A stretch of DNA of 64,000 bases from Brevibacillus humidisoli. GTDB taxonomy: Bacteria; Bacillota; Bacilli; Brevibacillales; Brevibacillaceae. The position numbers were made by a program, and so were the translations under genes. The DNA is taken from contig NZ_CP087263.1 in assembly GCF_020923435.1 (NCBI RefSeq), positions 3,801,970 to 3,865,969 of the forward strand. Reading direction: 5' to 3'. Under the pieces are notes generated by a model that saw only the letters and a list, made by a program, of their open reading frames with translations, did no database searches and was not told the DNA's origin. This document shows, one piece after another, positions 24,337 to 33,121 of this stretch; the first letter of the stretch is position 1; every line of letters begins with the position of its first letter.

Positions 24337-25827
24337 TTATTGAGCCAACATCTGAGCAAACCATGAGCCTTGCGAATTGTATTGGGCAATCGCCTTCTCC
24401 ATGGCAGTGAACTGCTTCCAATAACGATCCTCGATGGTTTGAAGCCGGTCTTCCCATCGATCAATCTCGTCATCAATGTTCTGAATGCTTTTCCCAAGGA
24501 CGCTGTCATCGAAGAGCGTAGTCGAACTTCCCGCTTTCTTGGTCACTTCATCCATCGTCTTTTTCAACTCGTCATACAGGCGTTCAGCAATTCCGCTCTC
24601 TTTGTATTTGGTTGCCGGGTCGGCATTATTGCTGTAATTGGTAAACAGCTTGGCAACCGCATCGCCGTTTTCACTGATTGCCTGGCGCAGTTTGTCCTCG
24701 TCAATGTACAGCTTTCCGTTTTCCTGATAGGCATACTTACCCGTAGGAGGGCCACCGATGCCAATCTCGGATAACGTGTCAAACGCCGTGTCAACGCCCG
24801 CTCCCTGCAGCGGGGTACTAATCGCAAAGCGCATATTGTGAAGACCCGTTGTCAAAATAGAATCGCGCAACAGCAAGCCGCTCTTTGCCATCCCTTCCAG
24901 CTTGTCGGCCGTCTTTTCCGGCAGTGCTTCCCGCTCTTCGTCGGTCAGCGGCTCATAGCCCCGGTACCTGGGTTCGGAGATTTTGGCGTTGATCTTCTCG
25001 ATCACTTCATTATACTTGTCGACAAACGATTTGATCTGATCAAACACTGCATCCTCATCTGTCTTGGTACTGACGACGACCGGTGTCGCGGATACCTGCT
25101 TCACCGTTAATTCCATTCCATCATACGTAAATGTATTGCTGGTAATCTCATGTTCGACGCCGTTGATCTTTACCTTGCCGGGCGTACCGGCAGTACCCGT
25201 AGCGGTGACCGAGCCGTTCATGCCCAGTGCAGCGCCACTTCCGTCAGTAGGTGCATTGACGGTGAAGGCGGTTGAATCGGTTGAGCTGAAGACCAGCTTT
25301 CCGTTCAGAAATGAAGCCTTTACACCAATATTGGCGTCGTTCACTTTTTTGATCACGCTGTCAATGGAATCAGTTGCTTCCACCGTAATGCTTGCAGTGG
25401 TTGGCGTACCGTCAATCGTCTTGTCGATGGTAAATGTAAAAGATGCGCCCAGTGCCGCCGTGGAATCGGTCGTGCTCGTCGTAAACTCTGCGACTGGCGG
25501 CGTAGAGGGCTCAGCCAATTGGAGCACCTCGATCGAGTAAGTAGACAGCCCCGGCTTGCCGGTGGCAGTAGCGGAGACGACATTACTATTCTCCGAAGTG
25601 GCAATTTTTTTGTTAAAAGATCCGGAAAACCGCAAGCTGTCAATCGTCTGCTGCAGTTCCAGCATCAGTGTGTTCATCTCGCGGTATGCGTCCCGTTTCC
25701 ATTCCTGCAACTGCTTTTGGCGGTGCAGCCTGTCAACGGGCATCCGCTCTGCTTTCATCAGTTCCTTGACGATTTTCTCCGTATCAAGCCCCGAAGCCAT
25801 CCCACCAAATCTGATTTGACCTACCAT
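24337..25827 (-). CDS. fliD: Flagellar cap protein FliD
   Basis: FliD caps the growing filament and helps flagellin fold. The 496-residue protein has the FliD N-terminus (QIRFGGMASGLDTEKIVKEL), a coiled segment (RMPVDRLHRQKQLQEWKRDAYREMN), the IG-like hook/cap middle (VNGVEHEI-type IKVNDANIGVKAS region), and the C-terminal FliD domain with LRDSILTTGLHNMRF, SEIGIGGPPTGKY and IDDEIDRWEDRL near the end. The length is normal. It follows flaG by 11 bp, in the operon flaG-fliD-fliS-fliT under a SigD promoter. Confidence 0.95.
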   Translation of the reverse strand: MVGQIRFGGMASGLDTEKIVKELMKAERMPVDRLHRQKQLQEWKRDAYREMNTLMLELQQTIDSLRFSGSFNKKIATSENSNVVSATATGKPGLSTYSIEVLQLAEPSTPPVAEFTTSTTDSTAALGASFTFTIDKTIDGTPTTASITVEATDSIDSVIKKVNDANIGVKASFLNGKLVFSSTDSTAFTVNAPTDGSGAALGMNGSVTATGTAGTPGKVKINGVEHEITSNTFTYDGMELTVKQVSATPVVVSTKTDEDAVFDQIKSFVDKYNEVIEKINAKISEPRYRGYEPLTDEEREALPEKTADKLEGMAKSGLLLRDSILTTGLHNMRFAISTPLQGAGVDTAFDTLSEIGIGGPPTGKYAYQENGKLYIDEDKLRQAISENGDAVAKLFTNYSNNADPATKYKESGIAERLYDELKKTMDEVTKKAGSSTTLFDDSVLGKSIQNIDDEIDRWEDRLQTIEDRYWKQFTAMEKAIAQYNSQGSWFAQMLAQ

Positions 25828-25838
25828 GTTTTCCCCTC

Positions 25839-26198
25839 CTATCTTCTCTCGTCAAAGAGCAATCCGATCATCTCTTGCAGCTTGGCTGAAATGTCCATGA
25901 TTTTCTTGGATGGAATCTCACGAACCACTTCGTTTGTCTCGTTGTTGACGACCTGGATGTAGTATTCGTTTAGTTTGTCGTGCAGCGTAAACTTGATGTG
26001 GGTACCCCGCGATTGCGCCCACTTATTCAAGTTTTCTAACTCCTTCTCTAGATCTGGCCTATTCGGTTTTCGTTCGAGACTTTCGTCTCCACTGCGCTCC
26101 TGGATTCCCTGATTCTCAGTCTGGATGCTGCCTGACGCTGCTTTGTCAGAATACTGGGTCGAGACACCAGTGGCAGAGCCGTTCGCTTCGATCCTCAT
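25839..26198 (-). CDS. flaG: Flagellar protein FlaG
   Basis: The 119-residue protein ends in the FlaG domain: LENLNKWAQSRGTHIKFTLH, then YYIQVVNNETNEVVREIPSKK and MDISAKLQEMIGLLFDERR. The first 50 residues are a polar, disordered-looking leader. FlaG affects filament length in several bacteria. It is the first gene of the flaG-fliD-fliS-fliT operon. GGGAGGAAAAGG precedes ATG 26198. Confidence 0.9.
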   Translation of the reverse strand: MRIEANGSATGVSTQYSDKAASGSIQTENQGIQERSGDESLERKPNRPDLEKELENLNKWAQSRGTHIKFTLHDKLNEYYIQVVNNETNEVVREIPSKKIMDISAKLQEMIGLLFDERR

Positions 26199-26233
26199 GC
26201 CCTTTTCCTCCCTAATCGCTCTCTTTACCGTAA

Positions 26234-26261
26234 TTATCGGAAAAACAAGAGGAAAGTTTTA
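26234..26261 (-). promoter_or_regulatory. SigD promoter of flaG-fliD-fliS-fliT
   Basis: On the reverse strand TAAA (26261-26258), a 16-bp spacer and TCCGATAA (26241-26234) form a site identical in both hexamers and spacing to the one before hag. It lies 35 bp before the flaG ATG. Confidence 0.8.
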
Positions 26262-26281
26262 CTATTGCTTTAGGGGCCGTT

Positions 26282-26971
26282 TTAGACGCGAGATTTTTGT
26301 AGTTCCGCAGCGACGAGAAAATCGATTTCGCTGTCGATATCGAGCGATCGATCCTTGGGCATGATGTATGCCGCTGTTACATCGGTCAAAAATGTACGGC
26401 TATGCTTTAACCACTCGCTCTGTGCAACATATACGGCACCATTTAAAACATATACATCCGGTGCCTCCTGCCTCCTAGCAACGAACGGCTGCTTAGGGAG
26501 AAGCGGCTGGAGGCGGGATTTCCCGTCCAAGTGGTACATCCACTGGGGAGGCTTGTCTGCTAACGTCACCGAGACACAAGCCTGCACTTCCCGCTCCCTA
26601 CACACTTCGATACACCGATCAATATCTTGCGACTCTCGCAACGGTGAAGTAGGTTGCAAGAGGACCACGTAATTATAGGATGGTAGACTTTCCAGCGCAT
26701 GCAAGACAGGCCCAATCCCCGGTGTATCATCTTGAGCCAACTCTGGCGGCCTTAAGAAAGGAATTTCGGCTCCGTAATTCTTGGCCACGCTGGCAATCTC
26801 TTCATCATCAGTTGAAACGACAACTCGGTCGAGATAAGCAGACTGCTTGGCAGCTTCAATCGTCCAGGCGATCAGCGGTTTACCGGCGAGAAGTTTTATA
26901 TTTTTTCTGGGTACGCCTTTCGATCCCCCGCGTGCGGGGATAACCGCCAATACCGTTTTTCCGTTTATCAC
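26282..26971 (-). CDS. legF: CMP-nonulosonate (legionaminate) cytidylyltransferase
   Basis: This enzyme activates a sialic-acid-like sugar with CTP to give the CMP-sugar donor. The 229-residue protein has the CMP-NeuAc synthetase signature near the start (VLAVIPARGGSKGVPRKNIK), then LIAWTIEAAKQSAYLDRVVV, STDDEEIASVAKNYGAE, and LLQPTSPLRESQDIDRCIE near 105. It lies last in the leg operon and overlaps ptmE by 4 bp. Given the LegB/LegC/LegG/LegI set upstream, CMP-legionaminate is the likely product. NeuA for another nonulosonate is the alternative. Confidence 0.85.
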   Translation of the reverse strand: MINGKTVLAVIPARGGSKGVPRKNIKLLAGKPLIAWTIEAAKQSAYLDRVVVSTDDEEIASVAKNYGAEIPFLRPPELAQDDTPGIGPVLHALESLPSYNYVVLLQPTSPLRESQDIDRCIEVCREREVQACVSVTLADKPPQWMYHLDGKSRLQPLLPKQPFVARRQEAPDVYVLNGAVYVAQSEWLKHSRTFLTDVTAAYIMPKDRSLDIDSEIDFLVAAELQKSRV

Positions 26972-28014
26972 CCGAATACCTCCGCAAACTCCATATTAGC
27001 CCGTTCAAAATCCGTAAACCGGCCAATGTCCAGCCAGTATTCCCGGATCGGAAAGGCGATGGTCTGTTCCTGTTGTTTCACCAACATATCAAACAAGCTT
27101 GGCATATCAAAAAAGGTATTGCGGGGGATCATGCCAATGACCGAAGGATCTAGCACGTAGATGCCGGCATTGACAAAAAAGCGCTGTATCGGTTTCTCTT
27201 CAATCCCCAACAACTCGTGCCGATTTAATCTGACAACACCATAAGGCACCTGGTGATCGTATTCTCTGACACACATGGTGGCCTTGGCCCGGTGTGCCGC
27301 ATGGAAATCGAGCAGTTGTTCAAAGTTCACCTTGGTTAGCAGGTCGCCGTTCATCACAAAAAAAGGAGATGATGGTTGCATAGGGAGCAGGCTTAATGCA
27401 CCTGCGGTCCCCAGGGACTCGTCTTCATGCAGATACTCTATCTCTACGTTCCAACGAGATCCGTCTCCGAAATACTCTTTGATCATCTCTGCTTTATAGT
27501 GAACGGAGATGTAAAAACGATAGAAACCATGATCGATGAAGTTATTGAGAATCGTTTCCAGGATCGGCTTGTCCCCAACCTTTAACAGCGGTTTCGGGCA
27601 TTCCTGCGTAAGCGGCCGCAGCCGCGTTCCAAAACCGCCTGCCATCAAAACTACCGGATTTTCTTTCCTAACCGGTCGCAGCAGTTCTCCCAATATCTCT
27701 ACATGCAGCACTCGCCCATCCTCATCGACAACAGGGACTTGCTGCAACTGTTTAATTTTCATTAGAGCCAGAATATTTTCCTTGGAATCATACGGTGATG
27801 CGACGGTTGGATAAGCGTTCATCACCAGTGACACGGGATCGTTGAGCGATTTTCCCTTGAGCAAACCGCGACGCACATCTCCATCCGTTACCGTACCGAG
27901 GAGACGGTCATCATGATCGACAACCAACGCGATCTGCCTGGCACTCGCATCGATAATCTCCAATGTTTTGATGATGGGGGTCTCTGGTGAAACCATCATT
28001 TCTCGCCAGGTCAT
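26968..28014 (-). CDS. ptmE: PtmE-like nucleotidyltransferase with CBS pair
   Basis: The 348-residue protein starts at ATG 28014 (MTWREMMVSPETPIIKTLEI) behind AGGGGTGAG. Residues 1-115 hold two CBS domains (IALVVDHDDRLLGTVTDGDVRRGL; QVPVVDEDGRVLHVEI), followed by a sugar-1-phosphate nucleotidyltransferase (VVLMAGGFGTRLRPLTQECP, KPLLKVGDKPILE, FFVMNGDLLTKV). This CBS-GT-A fusion matches PtmE of Campylobacter, which makes GDP-glucosamine for the GDP-linked legionaminic acid route. It implies that the nonulosonate here is built from a GDP-sugar, not a UDP-sugar. Confidence 0.8.
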   Translation of the reverse strand: MTWREMMVSPETPIIKTLEIIDASARQIALVVDHDDRLLGTVTDGDVRRGLLKGKSLNDPVSLVMNAYPTVASPYDSKENILALMKIKQLQQVPVVDEDGRVLHVEILGELLRPVRKENPVVLMAGGFGTRLRPLTQECPKPLLKVGDKPILETILNNFIDHGFYRFYISVHYKAEMIKEYFGDGSRWNVEIEYLHEDESLGTAGALSLLPMQPSSPFFVMNGDLLTKVNFEQLLDFHAAHRAKATMCVREYDHQVPYGVVRLNRHELLGIEEKPIQRFFVNAGIYVLDPSVIGMIPRNTFFDMPSLFDMLVKQQEQTIAFPIREYWLDIGRFTDFERANMEFAEVFG

Positions 28015-28022
28015 TTGTTGTC

Positions 28023-28658
28023 TCACCCCTTTGACAATTCGCGTGCAGGTACTCCAACCACTGTTATCCCCTGTGGGACGGATTGGGTCACTACTGCCCC
28101 AGCGCCGACAATGCTGGCTTGTCCGATAGTCACCCCTTGCAGAACTGTAGCTCCCGCCCCAACATGAGCGTGATCTTCCACCCGTACCTGACCACAAAGT
28201 GTTGCCCCTGGGGCAACGTGGACGTGTTGTCCAATATGGCAGTCGTGGTCGAGTGATGCTTTGGTGTTCAGGATTGTGTTCGCTCCAATCACCGTCCCCG
28301 GTTGAATGATCGCCCCGGCCATCACCTGTACACCTTCTCCTAGTTGGGCATATCGCGATACGATTGCACTAGGATGAATCACCGCAGCAAACCGGTATCC
28401 TCGCTGCTTAAACGCTTCAAACACCTGTCGACGGGAGGATGCATCGACCACTGAGCCTATTCCGTTAACCAGTTCTACTTCTGACGGTGAGTACCGATAG
28501 ATCTGATCGTCAGAACCAAGAAAGGGTACATCTAAAACCGTTTTGCCCTGCTTATCACTTATATCGGTAAATCCGAGGATCGGGATGAGTTGAGCTTGCA
28601 ACGAATCGATCAGAACCTTGGCATGACCGCCGCCGCCGATGACGATGACTGGATTCAT
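28023..28658 (-). CDS. neuD: NeuD-type sugar O/N-acetyltransferase
   Basis: The 211-residue protein begins with the NeuD Rossmann-like region (VIVIGGGGHAKVLIDSLQAQ) and continues into left-handed beta-helix hexapeptide repeats (IQPGTVIGANTILNTKASLD, HVGAGATVLQGVTIGQASIV, GAGAVVTQSVPQGITVVGVP). Such enzymes acetylate the 4-amino group of the UDP/GDP sugar intermediate (PglD/LegH role) or O-acetylate sialic acid. In a Leg pathway the LegH-type N-acetylation step is needed and no other candidate is in the operon. It overlaps legI by 4 bp. Confidence 0.8.
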   Translation of the reverse strand: MNPVIVIGGGGHAKVLIDSLQAQLIPILGFTDISDKQGKTVLDVPFLGSDDQIYRYSPSEVELVNGIGSVVDASSRRQVFEAFKQRGYRFAAVIHPSAIVSRYAQLGEGVQVMAGAIIQPGTVIGANTILNTKASLDHDCHIGQHVHVAPGATLCGQVRVEDHAHVGAGATVLQGVTIGQASIVGAGAVVTQSVPQGITVVGVPARELSKG

Positions 28659-29731
28659 TCTTCAATCACTTCATCTGCTTGATAGAGCCTGTTTGCTGTT
28701 TTCCCTAGCCATTCCCAGTAGTGCATGGGAGAAAGGCCTGTTCCTGGTCGTTTATACGTCAGGTTATCTTCTCTAAACCTCTCTCCAACGCCTATCCCGC
28801 TAGCAGCAACCAAACTTTTTCGGACAACCTCTCGATTCCTGAGCTCGGAGGGCGAAGGTGCTTTTACCGGCGATCCCAGTGACGATTCCACTTGGCGGAT
28901 TCCCGTGATCATCGCAGCGAGTTCGTCTGGCTCCAAGGAAGCCCTATGATCAGGTCCTGGCAGGTTTTTATCCAATGTGAAATGTTTTTCGATCACTCTA
29001 GCACCTCTGGCAACCGCGGCGATCGGTACCGCGATCCCCTCTGTGTGGTCAGACAGACCGACAGGCAAGCCAAAGGCAGTAGACAAAGTATCCATTGCAC
29101 GTAGATTTACTTCGCTATATGGGCACGGATACTCCGTCGTGCAGTGAAGCAATGTTACCTTTTCGCGCAATGCTTGCTGTCCTTCTTGACTGCTATAGGC
29201 TGAGCGAAACAGCGCAATCGACGGCTCCGACTGTTTGCCGGTATAGCCGAAAGCGAGTACACCCAGCGCCTGTTCCACCTCTGCCAGAGTTGCCATCCCA
29301 GTCGAGAGAATGATCGGCAGGTCAGTCTGTGCCATTTTTAACAGAAGCGGTCCGTTTGTGATTTCCCCTGATGGCACTTTTAATGTCGGGACGTGTATCT
29401 GCTGAACAAGCAAGTCAACGCTTTCCAGATCGAAAGGAGTAGACAAAAACTGAATCCGGTACTGCTCACAGTACGCTTTCAATTGGATATGAGCTGAGAC
29501 ATCCAGTTCCAGTTTTTTTACCATGTCCAATTGTGATTCATTGGTTCCGGTCGTTTGTTTTTGATAAGCGGCCTTTTCCGCATGACGGCTAATGATCTGT
29601 TCCGCTTTAAATGTCTGGAATTTGACCGCATCTGCTCCGGCCTCGGCAGCGACACGAATCAGGTCCTTAGCCCTCTCCAGTGAACCGTTATGGTTTACGC
29701 CAGCTTCAGCGATGATAAACGTTCGTTGCAT
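28655..29731 (-). CDS. legI: Legionaminate/N-acetylneuraminate synthase family
   Basis: This NeuB-family enzyme condenses phosphoenolpyruvate with a six-carbon sugar to form the nine-carbon acid. The 358-residue protein starts TFIIAEAGVNHNGSLERAKDLI and shows DAVKFQTFKAEQIIS, LSTPFDLESVDLL, LKVPSGEITNGPLL and GLSDHTEGIAVPIAAVARGA, with EKHFTLDKNLPGPDHRASLE near 245. The C-terminal SAF antifreeze-like domain follows (VVRKSLVAASGIGVGERFRE...NLTYKRPGTGLSP). It lies 2 bp from legG. The LegI assignment rests on the neighbouring Leg genes. Confidence 0.85.
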   Translation of the reverse strand: MQRTFIIAEAGVNHNGSLERAKDLIRVAAEAGADAVKFQTFKAEQIISRHAEKAAYQKQTTGTNESQLDMVKKLELDVSAHIQLKAYCEQYRIQFLSTPFDLESVDLLVQQIHVPTLKVPSGEITNGPLLLKMAQTDLPIILSTGMATLAEVEQALGVLAFGYTGKQSEPSIALFRSAYSSQEGQQALREKVTLLHCTTEYPCPYSEVNLRAMDTLSTAFGLPVGLSDHTEGIAVPIAAVARGARVIEKHFTLDKNLPGPDHRASLEPDELAAMITGIRQVESSLGSPVKAPSPSELRNREVVRKSLVAASGIGVGERFREDNLTYKRPGTGLSPMHYWEWLGKTANRLYQADEVIEE

Positions 29732-29733
29732 GG

Positions 29734-30918
29734 CTACAGGACCTCCTTTGCTGGAAGATCAAAAAATGACTTCATGAGAACATTACGAAGTTCAGCTTTT
29801 TTTAACAGATCCTTTATTTTTACAGAAACGTATTCACTCCCATTGCCATATGGGGAGTTAAGACTACTCAGCTCTCGTTGAAAAGGGGTGGATAGTGCCT
29901 TATTAATTGCAGCCACGATATCCGTTCTGGTTTCATCGCAATCAATGATGGATGGTGCTCGTACTCTTCCCCGTTGACGATCCCCCAGATTCACCGTTGG
30001 TTTCCTGAAAGCTGGAACCTCAATGATTCCACTAGAGGAATTGCCGATCACTACATCCACATGTTTCACAGCGCTTAAGTATCGGAGCTGTCCAAGGGAT
30101 GTAAAAGCAACACGTCTGCTGGAATCACGTGAAACGTAATCATCAATCATCTTTGAAATAATGCGGCCACCCGTATCGGAATTCGGCTTTGTAAAGATCA
30201 GATGGGCATCTGGAAACTCGTCCAATGCTGCCAGCAACTCATTCATGGACTCTTCGGGGCGTCTATCACTTAAAGTGACCGGGTGGTAGGTAATCAGAAA
30301 GTTAACTTTGCCCAGTGTGAAACCGATCGAGCTCTCTAACTCTTCCCGATCAAGCAACGTTAACTGTCGTATATGATCTAAACCGATTGCACCGACGTTG
30401 TATACCCGTTCGGGAACCTCACCAAGCTGAATGACACGACGCCGATACTCTTCTGTTGAAACAAAATGAAAGTGAGACATTTTGGTAACAGCATGTCGAA
30501 TCGCTTCGTCAATAGCACCCTCCGTCGTCTCACCGCCATGAAGGTGGGCGATAGGGATTCTGGCCACTAGGGCAGCCTGTGCGGCAGCTAGTATCTCGTA
30601 GCGGTCTCCCAGCAAGACAACGATATTTGGCTGCAATCGGTCAAAGGCTACGGCAAAGCCAATGGTTCCGAGACCTATCGAAGTTGTAATAGCCACAGGC
30701 GTGTCGCTTGAAAGCAGCATCTCTACTTTTTCGTGAATCGTAAACCCATCTTCCACAATCGTTCGATACGTTAATCCAAACTCAGGGGAGAGATGCATTC
30801 CGGTGACGACCATCTGGAGTTCAAGATCTGGGTCATCCTGGATTTCTTTCATAAGCCAATACAGCAGACCATATTCGGCCCGGGTCCCGGTTACGACGCA
30901 AATCTTACGCTTCTCCAT
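29734..30918 (-). CDS. legG: Hydrolysing NDP-sugar 2-epimerase
   Basis: The 394-residue protein is a NeuC/LegG-type enzyme that removes the nucleotide and epimerises C2. It begins KICVVTGTRAEYGLLYWLMK and shows LVVTGMHLSPEFGLTY-like MQMVVTGMHLSPEFG, VVLLGDRYEILAAAQAALVA, IAHLHGGETTEGAIDEAIRHAVTKMSHFHF, and VIGNSSSGIIEVPAFRKPTVN near 310. In the leg pathway it yields 2,4-diacetamido-2,4,6-trideoxymannose. It overlaps legC by 14 bp. Confidence 0.85.
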   Translation of the reverse strand: MEKRKICVVTGTRAEYGLLYWLMKEIQDDPDLELQMVVTGMHLSPEFGLTYRTIVEDGFTIHEKVEMLLSSDTPVAITTSIGLGTIGFAVAFDRLQPNIVVLLGDRYEILAAAQAALVARIPIAHLHGGETTEGAIDEAIRHAVTKMSHFHFVSTEEYRRRVIQLGEVPERVYNVGAIGLDHIRQLTLLDREELESSIGFTLGKVNFLITYHPVTLSDRRPEESMNELLAALDEFPDAHLIFTKPNSDTGGRIISKMIDDYVSRDSSRRVAFTSLGQLRYLSAVKHVDVVIGNSSSGIIEVPAFRKPTVNLGDRQRGRVRAPSIIDCDETRTDIVAAINKALSTPFQRELSSLNSPYGNGSEYVSVKIKDLLKKAELRNVLMKSFFDLPAKEVL

Positions 30919-32095
30919 GATTTGCTGCCTCCAGATTAGGACTACTTGGTATGTTTATGATTCTTCGTTCCAACTGCTCCGCCAGCGATACATCCATCCT
31001 GGGGCATTGCTGAAACATGGGCAGTCGATGCAACGGCGTCCAAACAGGGCGAGTCTGGATTTTAGCACGATCGGTCGCCTCCAGCAGTTCATCACGGTGG
31101 TCTTTGTAAGACTCATCCAGCAACAACACTTGAAGCCAGTAATTGCTCTCAGCGAAGGAAGGCTCTGTGAAAAGCTGAACCCCCTCTATCTTCTCAAAAG
31201 CATGGAGATAAGTCTGTACCAATGACCTCTTTCGTTCGATGAACTTTGGGAGTTTCTCCAGTTGTGCACATCCCAAAGCTGCATTGATGTTTGGCAAGCG
31301 ATAGTTGTATCCAACCATGTCATGCAAAAAAGCCCATGGATGAGGCACCTTAGCTGTCGTGGTGAGATGCTTTGCCAACCTTCCGAGAGATTCGTCATTG
31401 GTCAGGATCGCACCACCACCACCGGTTGTGACCAATTTGTTCCCATTAAAGCTAAGCGCGGACATCTTACCCCAGTTGCCTGTGTGCTTTCCTTTGTAAT
31501 AGGATCCAAGCGATTCAGCCGCATCCTCAACTAACTCCAGACGATAACGCTGGCAAACATCAACCAGCCTGTCCAAGTCGACCGGATGGCCAAATGTATG
31601 CATGGGGACAACTGCCTTGATCCGACGTCCTGTCTGCCTGTTCCAGCAACCATCGGTACGAACATCTGCAATCTCTTGCAAATATTGTTCCAGTTTTACC
31701 GGGTCAAGCCCAAGAGTCTTTTGAGAGCTGTCGACAAAATGAGGGATCGCTCCGCAGTAGTGAACAGCATTAGCTGTTGCGACAAAGGTCAATGCGGGAA
31801 TCAGCACCTCATCTCCCGGTTGAACATCAACCAGCTTAAGGCAAATATGCAAAGCTGCCGTCCCATTTACCACGGCAACGGCATGCTTTACCCCTGTGTA
31901 TTCGCACAGCATCTGCTCAAAACGGTCGACATACTTGCCCACAGATGAAACCCAACCGGTATCCAGACATTCCTTGACGTACAACCACTCGTTCCCTTCA
32001 AATACCGGTTCATGAAGGGGGACTCTGCGCTCCTCTGCTGGCACTACGCTCTGCAGGACTGACACAACCGTTTCCACGCTAAACGTTTTCATCAT
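30905..32095 (-). CDS. legC: LegC-family PLP aminotransferase
   Basis: The 396-residue protein is a DegT/DnrJ/EryC1 sugar aminotransferase that places the 4-amino group on the 4-keto-6-deoxy sugar from LegB. It shows the long LegC-type start (VETVVSVLQSVVPAEERRVPLHEPVFEGNEWLYV), AVAVVNGTAALHICLKLV, ALTFVATANAVHYCGAIPHF, the DAAESLGSYYKGKHTGNWG segment and the PLP lysine in LSFNGNKLVTTGGGGAI near 225. The start overlaps the end of legB (ATGA-type). Confidence 0.88.
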   Translation of the reverse strand: MMKTFSVETVVSVLQSVVPAEERRVPLHEPVFEGNEWLYVKECLDTGWVSSVGKYVDRFEQMLCEYTGVKHAVAVVNGTAALHICLKLVDVQPGDEVLIPALTFVATANAVHYCGAIPHFVDSSQKTLGLDPVKLEQYLQEIADVRTDGCWNRQTGRRIKAVVPMHTFGHPVDLDRLVDVCQRYRLELVEDAAESLGSYYKGKHTGNWGKMSALSFNGNKLVTTGGGGAILTNDESLGRLAKHLTTTAKVPHPWAFLHDMVGYNYRLPNINAALGCAQLEKLPKFIERKRSLVQTYLHAFEKIEGVQLFTEPSFAESNYWLQVLLLDESYKDHRDELLEATDRAKIQTRPVWTPLHRLPMFQQCPRMDVSLAEQLERRIINIPSSPNLEAANHGEA

Positions 32096-33102
32096 ATGTT
32101 ATACATTCCCGCTTTGTATTGGTGGAGGTTTTTCTTATCAGTAAACCAGGCAATCGTTTCGGAAAGGCCCCTTTTAAAACCATCCAGTCCGCCGTATTGC
32201 GGTGTCCAGTTGAGCAGTCGCTTCGCTTTGCTGTTATCAGCCCACAGACGCTCTACTTCACTTTTTGCCGGGCGGACACGTTTATCTTCCGTCACGATTT
32301 CAATGTCGGCGGCCATCAACTCTGCTATGATAGTAGCCGTATCTCCAATCGAAACTTCATAATTGCTGCCAATGTTGATTACTTCACCAATTGCCTGGTC
32401 CGACTCAGCCACCTTGATAAAGCCGGCCACAGTATCTTTTACGTAGTTAAAATCCCGGGTGGGGTGCAGGGTTCCCAGCTTAAGCGTTCTCTCTCCATTG
32501 GCGATCTGGGTGATAATCGTGGGTATAACAGCCCGTGCAGATTGTCTAGGACCGTAGGTGTTAAACGGACGTATAATAGATACCGGCATCTCAAATGAGC
32601 GATGGAATGCGATCGCCATCTGATCAGCTCCAATTTTACTCGCTGAGTAGGGGGATTGCCCCTGCAAGGGATGTTCTTCGGTTATCGGTACAAACTGGGC
32701 TGTCCCGTAGACCTCGCTCGTCGATGTGTGGACAACCTTCTCCAGACCCAGTTCACGCGCTGCCTGCAACACGTTCAACGTACCCTTCACATTGGTATCA
32801 ACATATGTGTCCGGAGAATGATAAGAGTACGGGATCGCAATCAGTGCCGCAAGATGCAGAACGACATCGCAGTCCTGCATCGCTTTTTTTACGCCGTAGG
32901 GGTCACGGATGTCTCCCGCAAATACGTCAAGTGCCGCACGGATGTCCAGCGGAGCCTGGTCGAGCCAGCCCCAAGAGTTAAATGAGTTGTAATATACAAA
33001 CGCGCGGACGTCATAACCGCGACGAACCAGTTCTTCTGTTAGATGAGAGCCGATGAATCCATCTGCTCCAGTGACGAGAATTTTTTTGCCGCTGAGGTTC
33101 AT
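32092..33102 (-). CDS. legB: NAD-dependent 4,6-dehydratase LegB
   Basis: The 336-residue extended SDR begins ILVTGADGFIGSHLTEELVR (GxxGxxG NAD fold). It shows the Thr-x-x-Tyr-x-x-x-Lys pattern with YSASKIGADQMAI near 150-155 and the family motif RPFNTYGPRQSARAVIPTII. It makes the 4-keto-6-deoxy sugar that starts nonulosonate synthesis. It is the first Leg gene after the Maf glycosyltransferase, 19 bp downstream of it. It is not a PseB-type 5-inverting dehydratase by sequence pattern, which favours the legionaminic over the pseudaminic route. Confidence 0.85.
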   Translation of the reverse strand: MNLSGKKILVTGADGFIGSHLTEELVRRGYDVRAFVYYNSFNSWGWLDQAPLDIRAALDVFAGDIRDPYGVKKAMQDCDVVLHLAALIAIPYSYHSPDTYVDTNVKGTLNVLQAARELGLEKVVHTSTSEVYGTAQFVPITEEHPLQGQSPYSASKIGADQMAIAFHRSFEMPVSIIRPFNTYGPRQSARAVIPTIITQIANGERTLKLGTLHPTRDFNYVKDTVAGFIKVAESDQAIGEVINIGSNYEVSIGDTATIIAELMAADIEIVTEDKRVRPAKSEVERLWADNSKAKRLLNWTPQYGGLDGFKRGLSETIAWFTDKKNLHQYKAGMYNI

Positions 33103-33121
33103 TGTTCTTTTCCTCCAGTTT

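Noticed and set aside
26282-33102. Pseudaminic acid pathway
   Set aside because: There is no PseB/PseC/PseG/PseI set; the LegB/LegC types, a hydrolysing 2-epimerase and PtmE fit the legionaminic route better.
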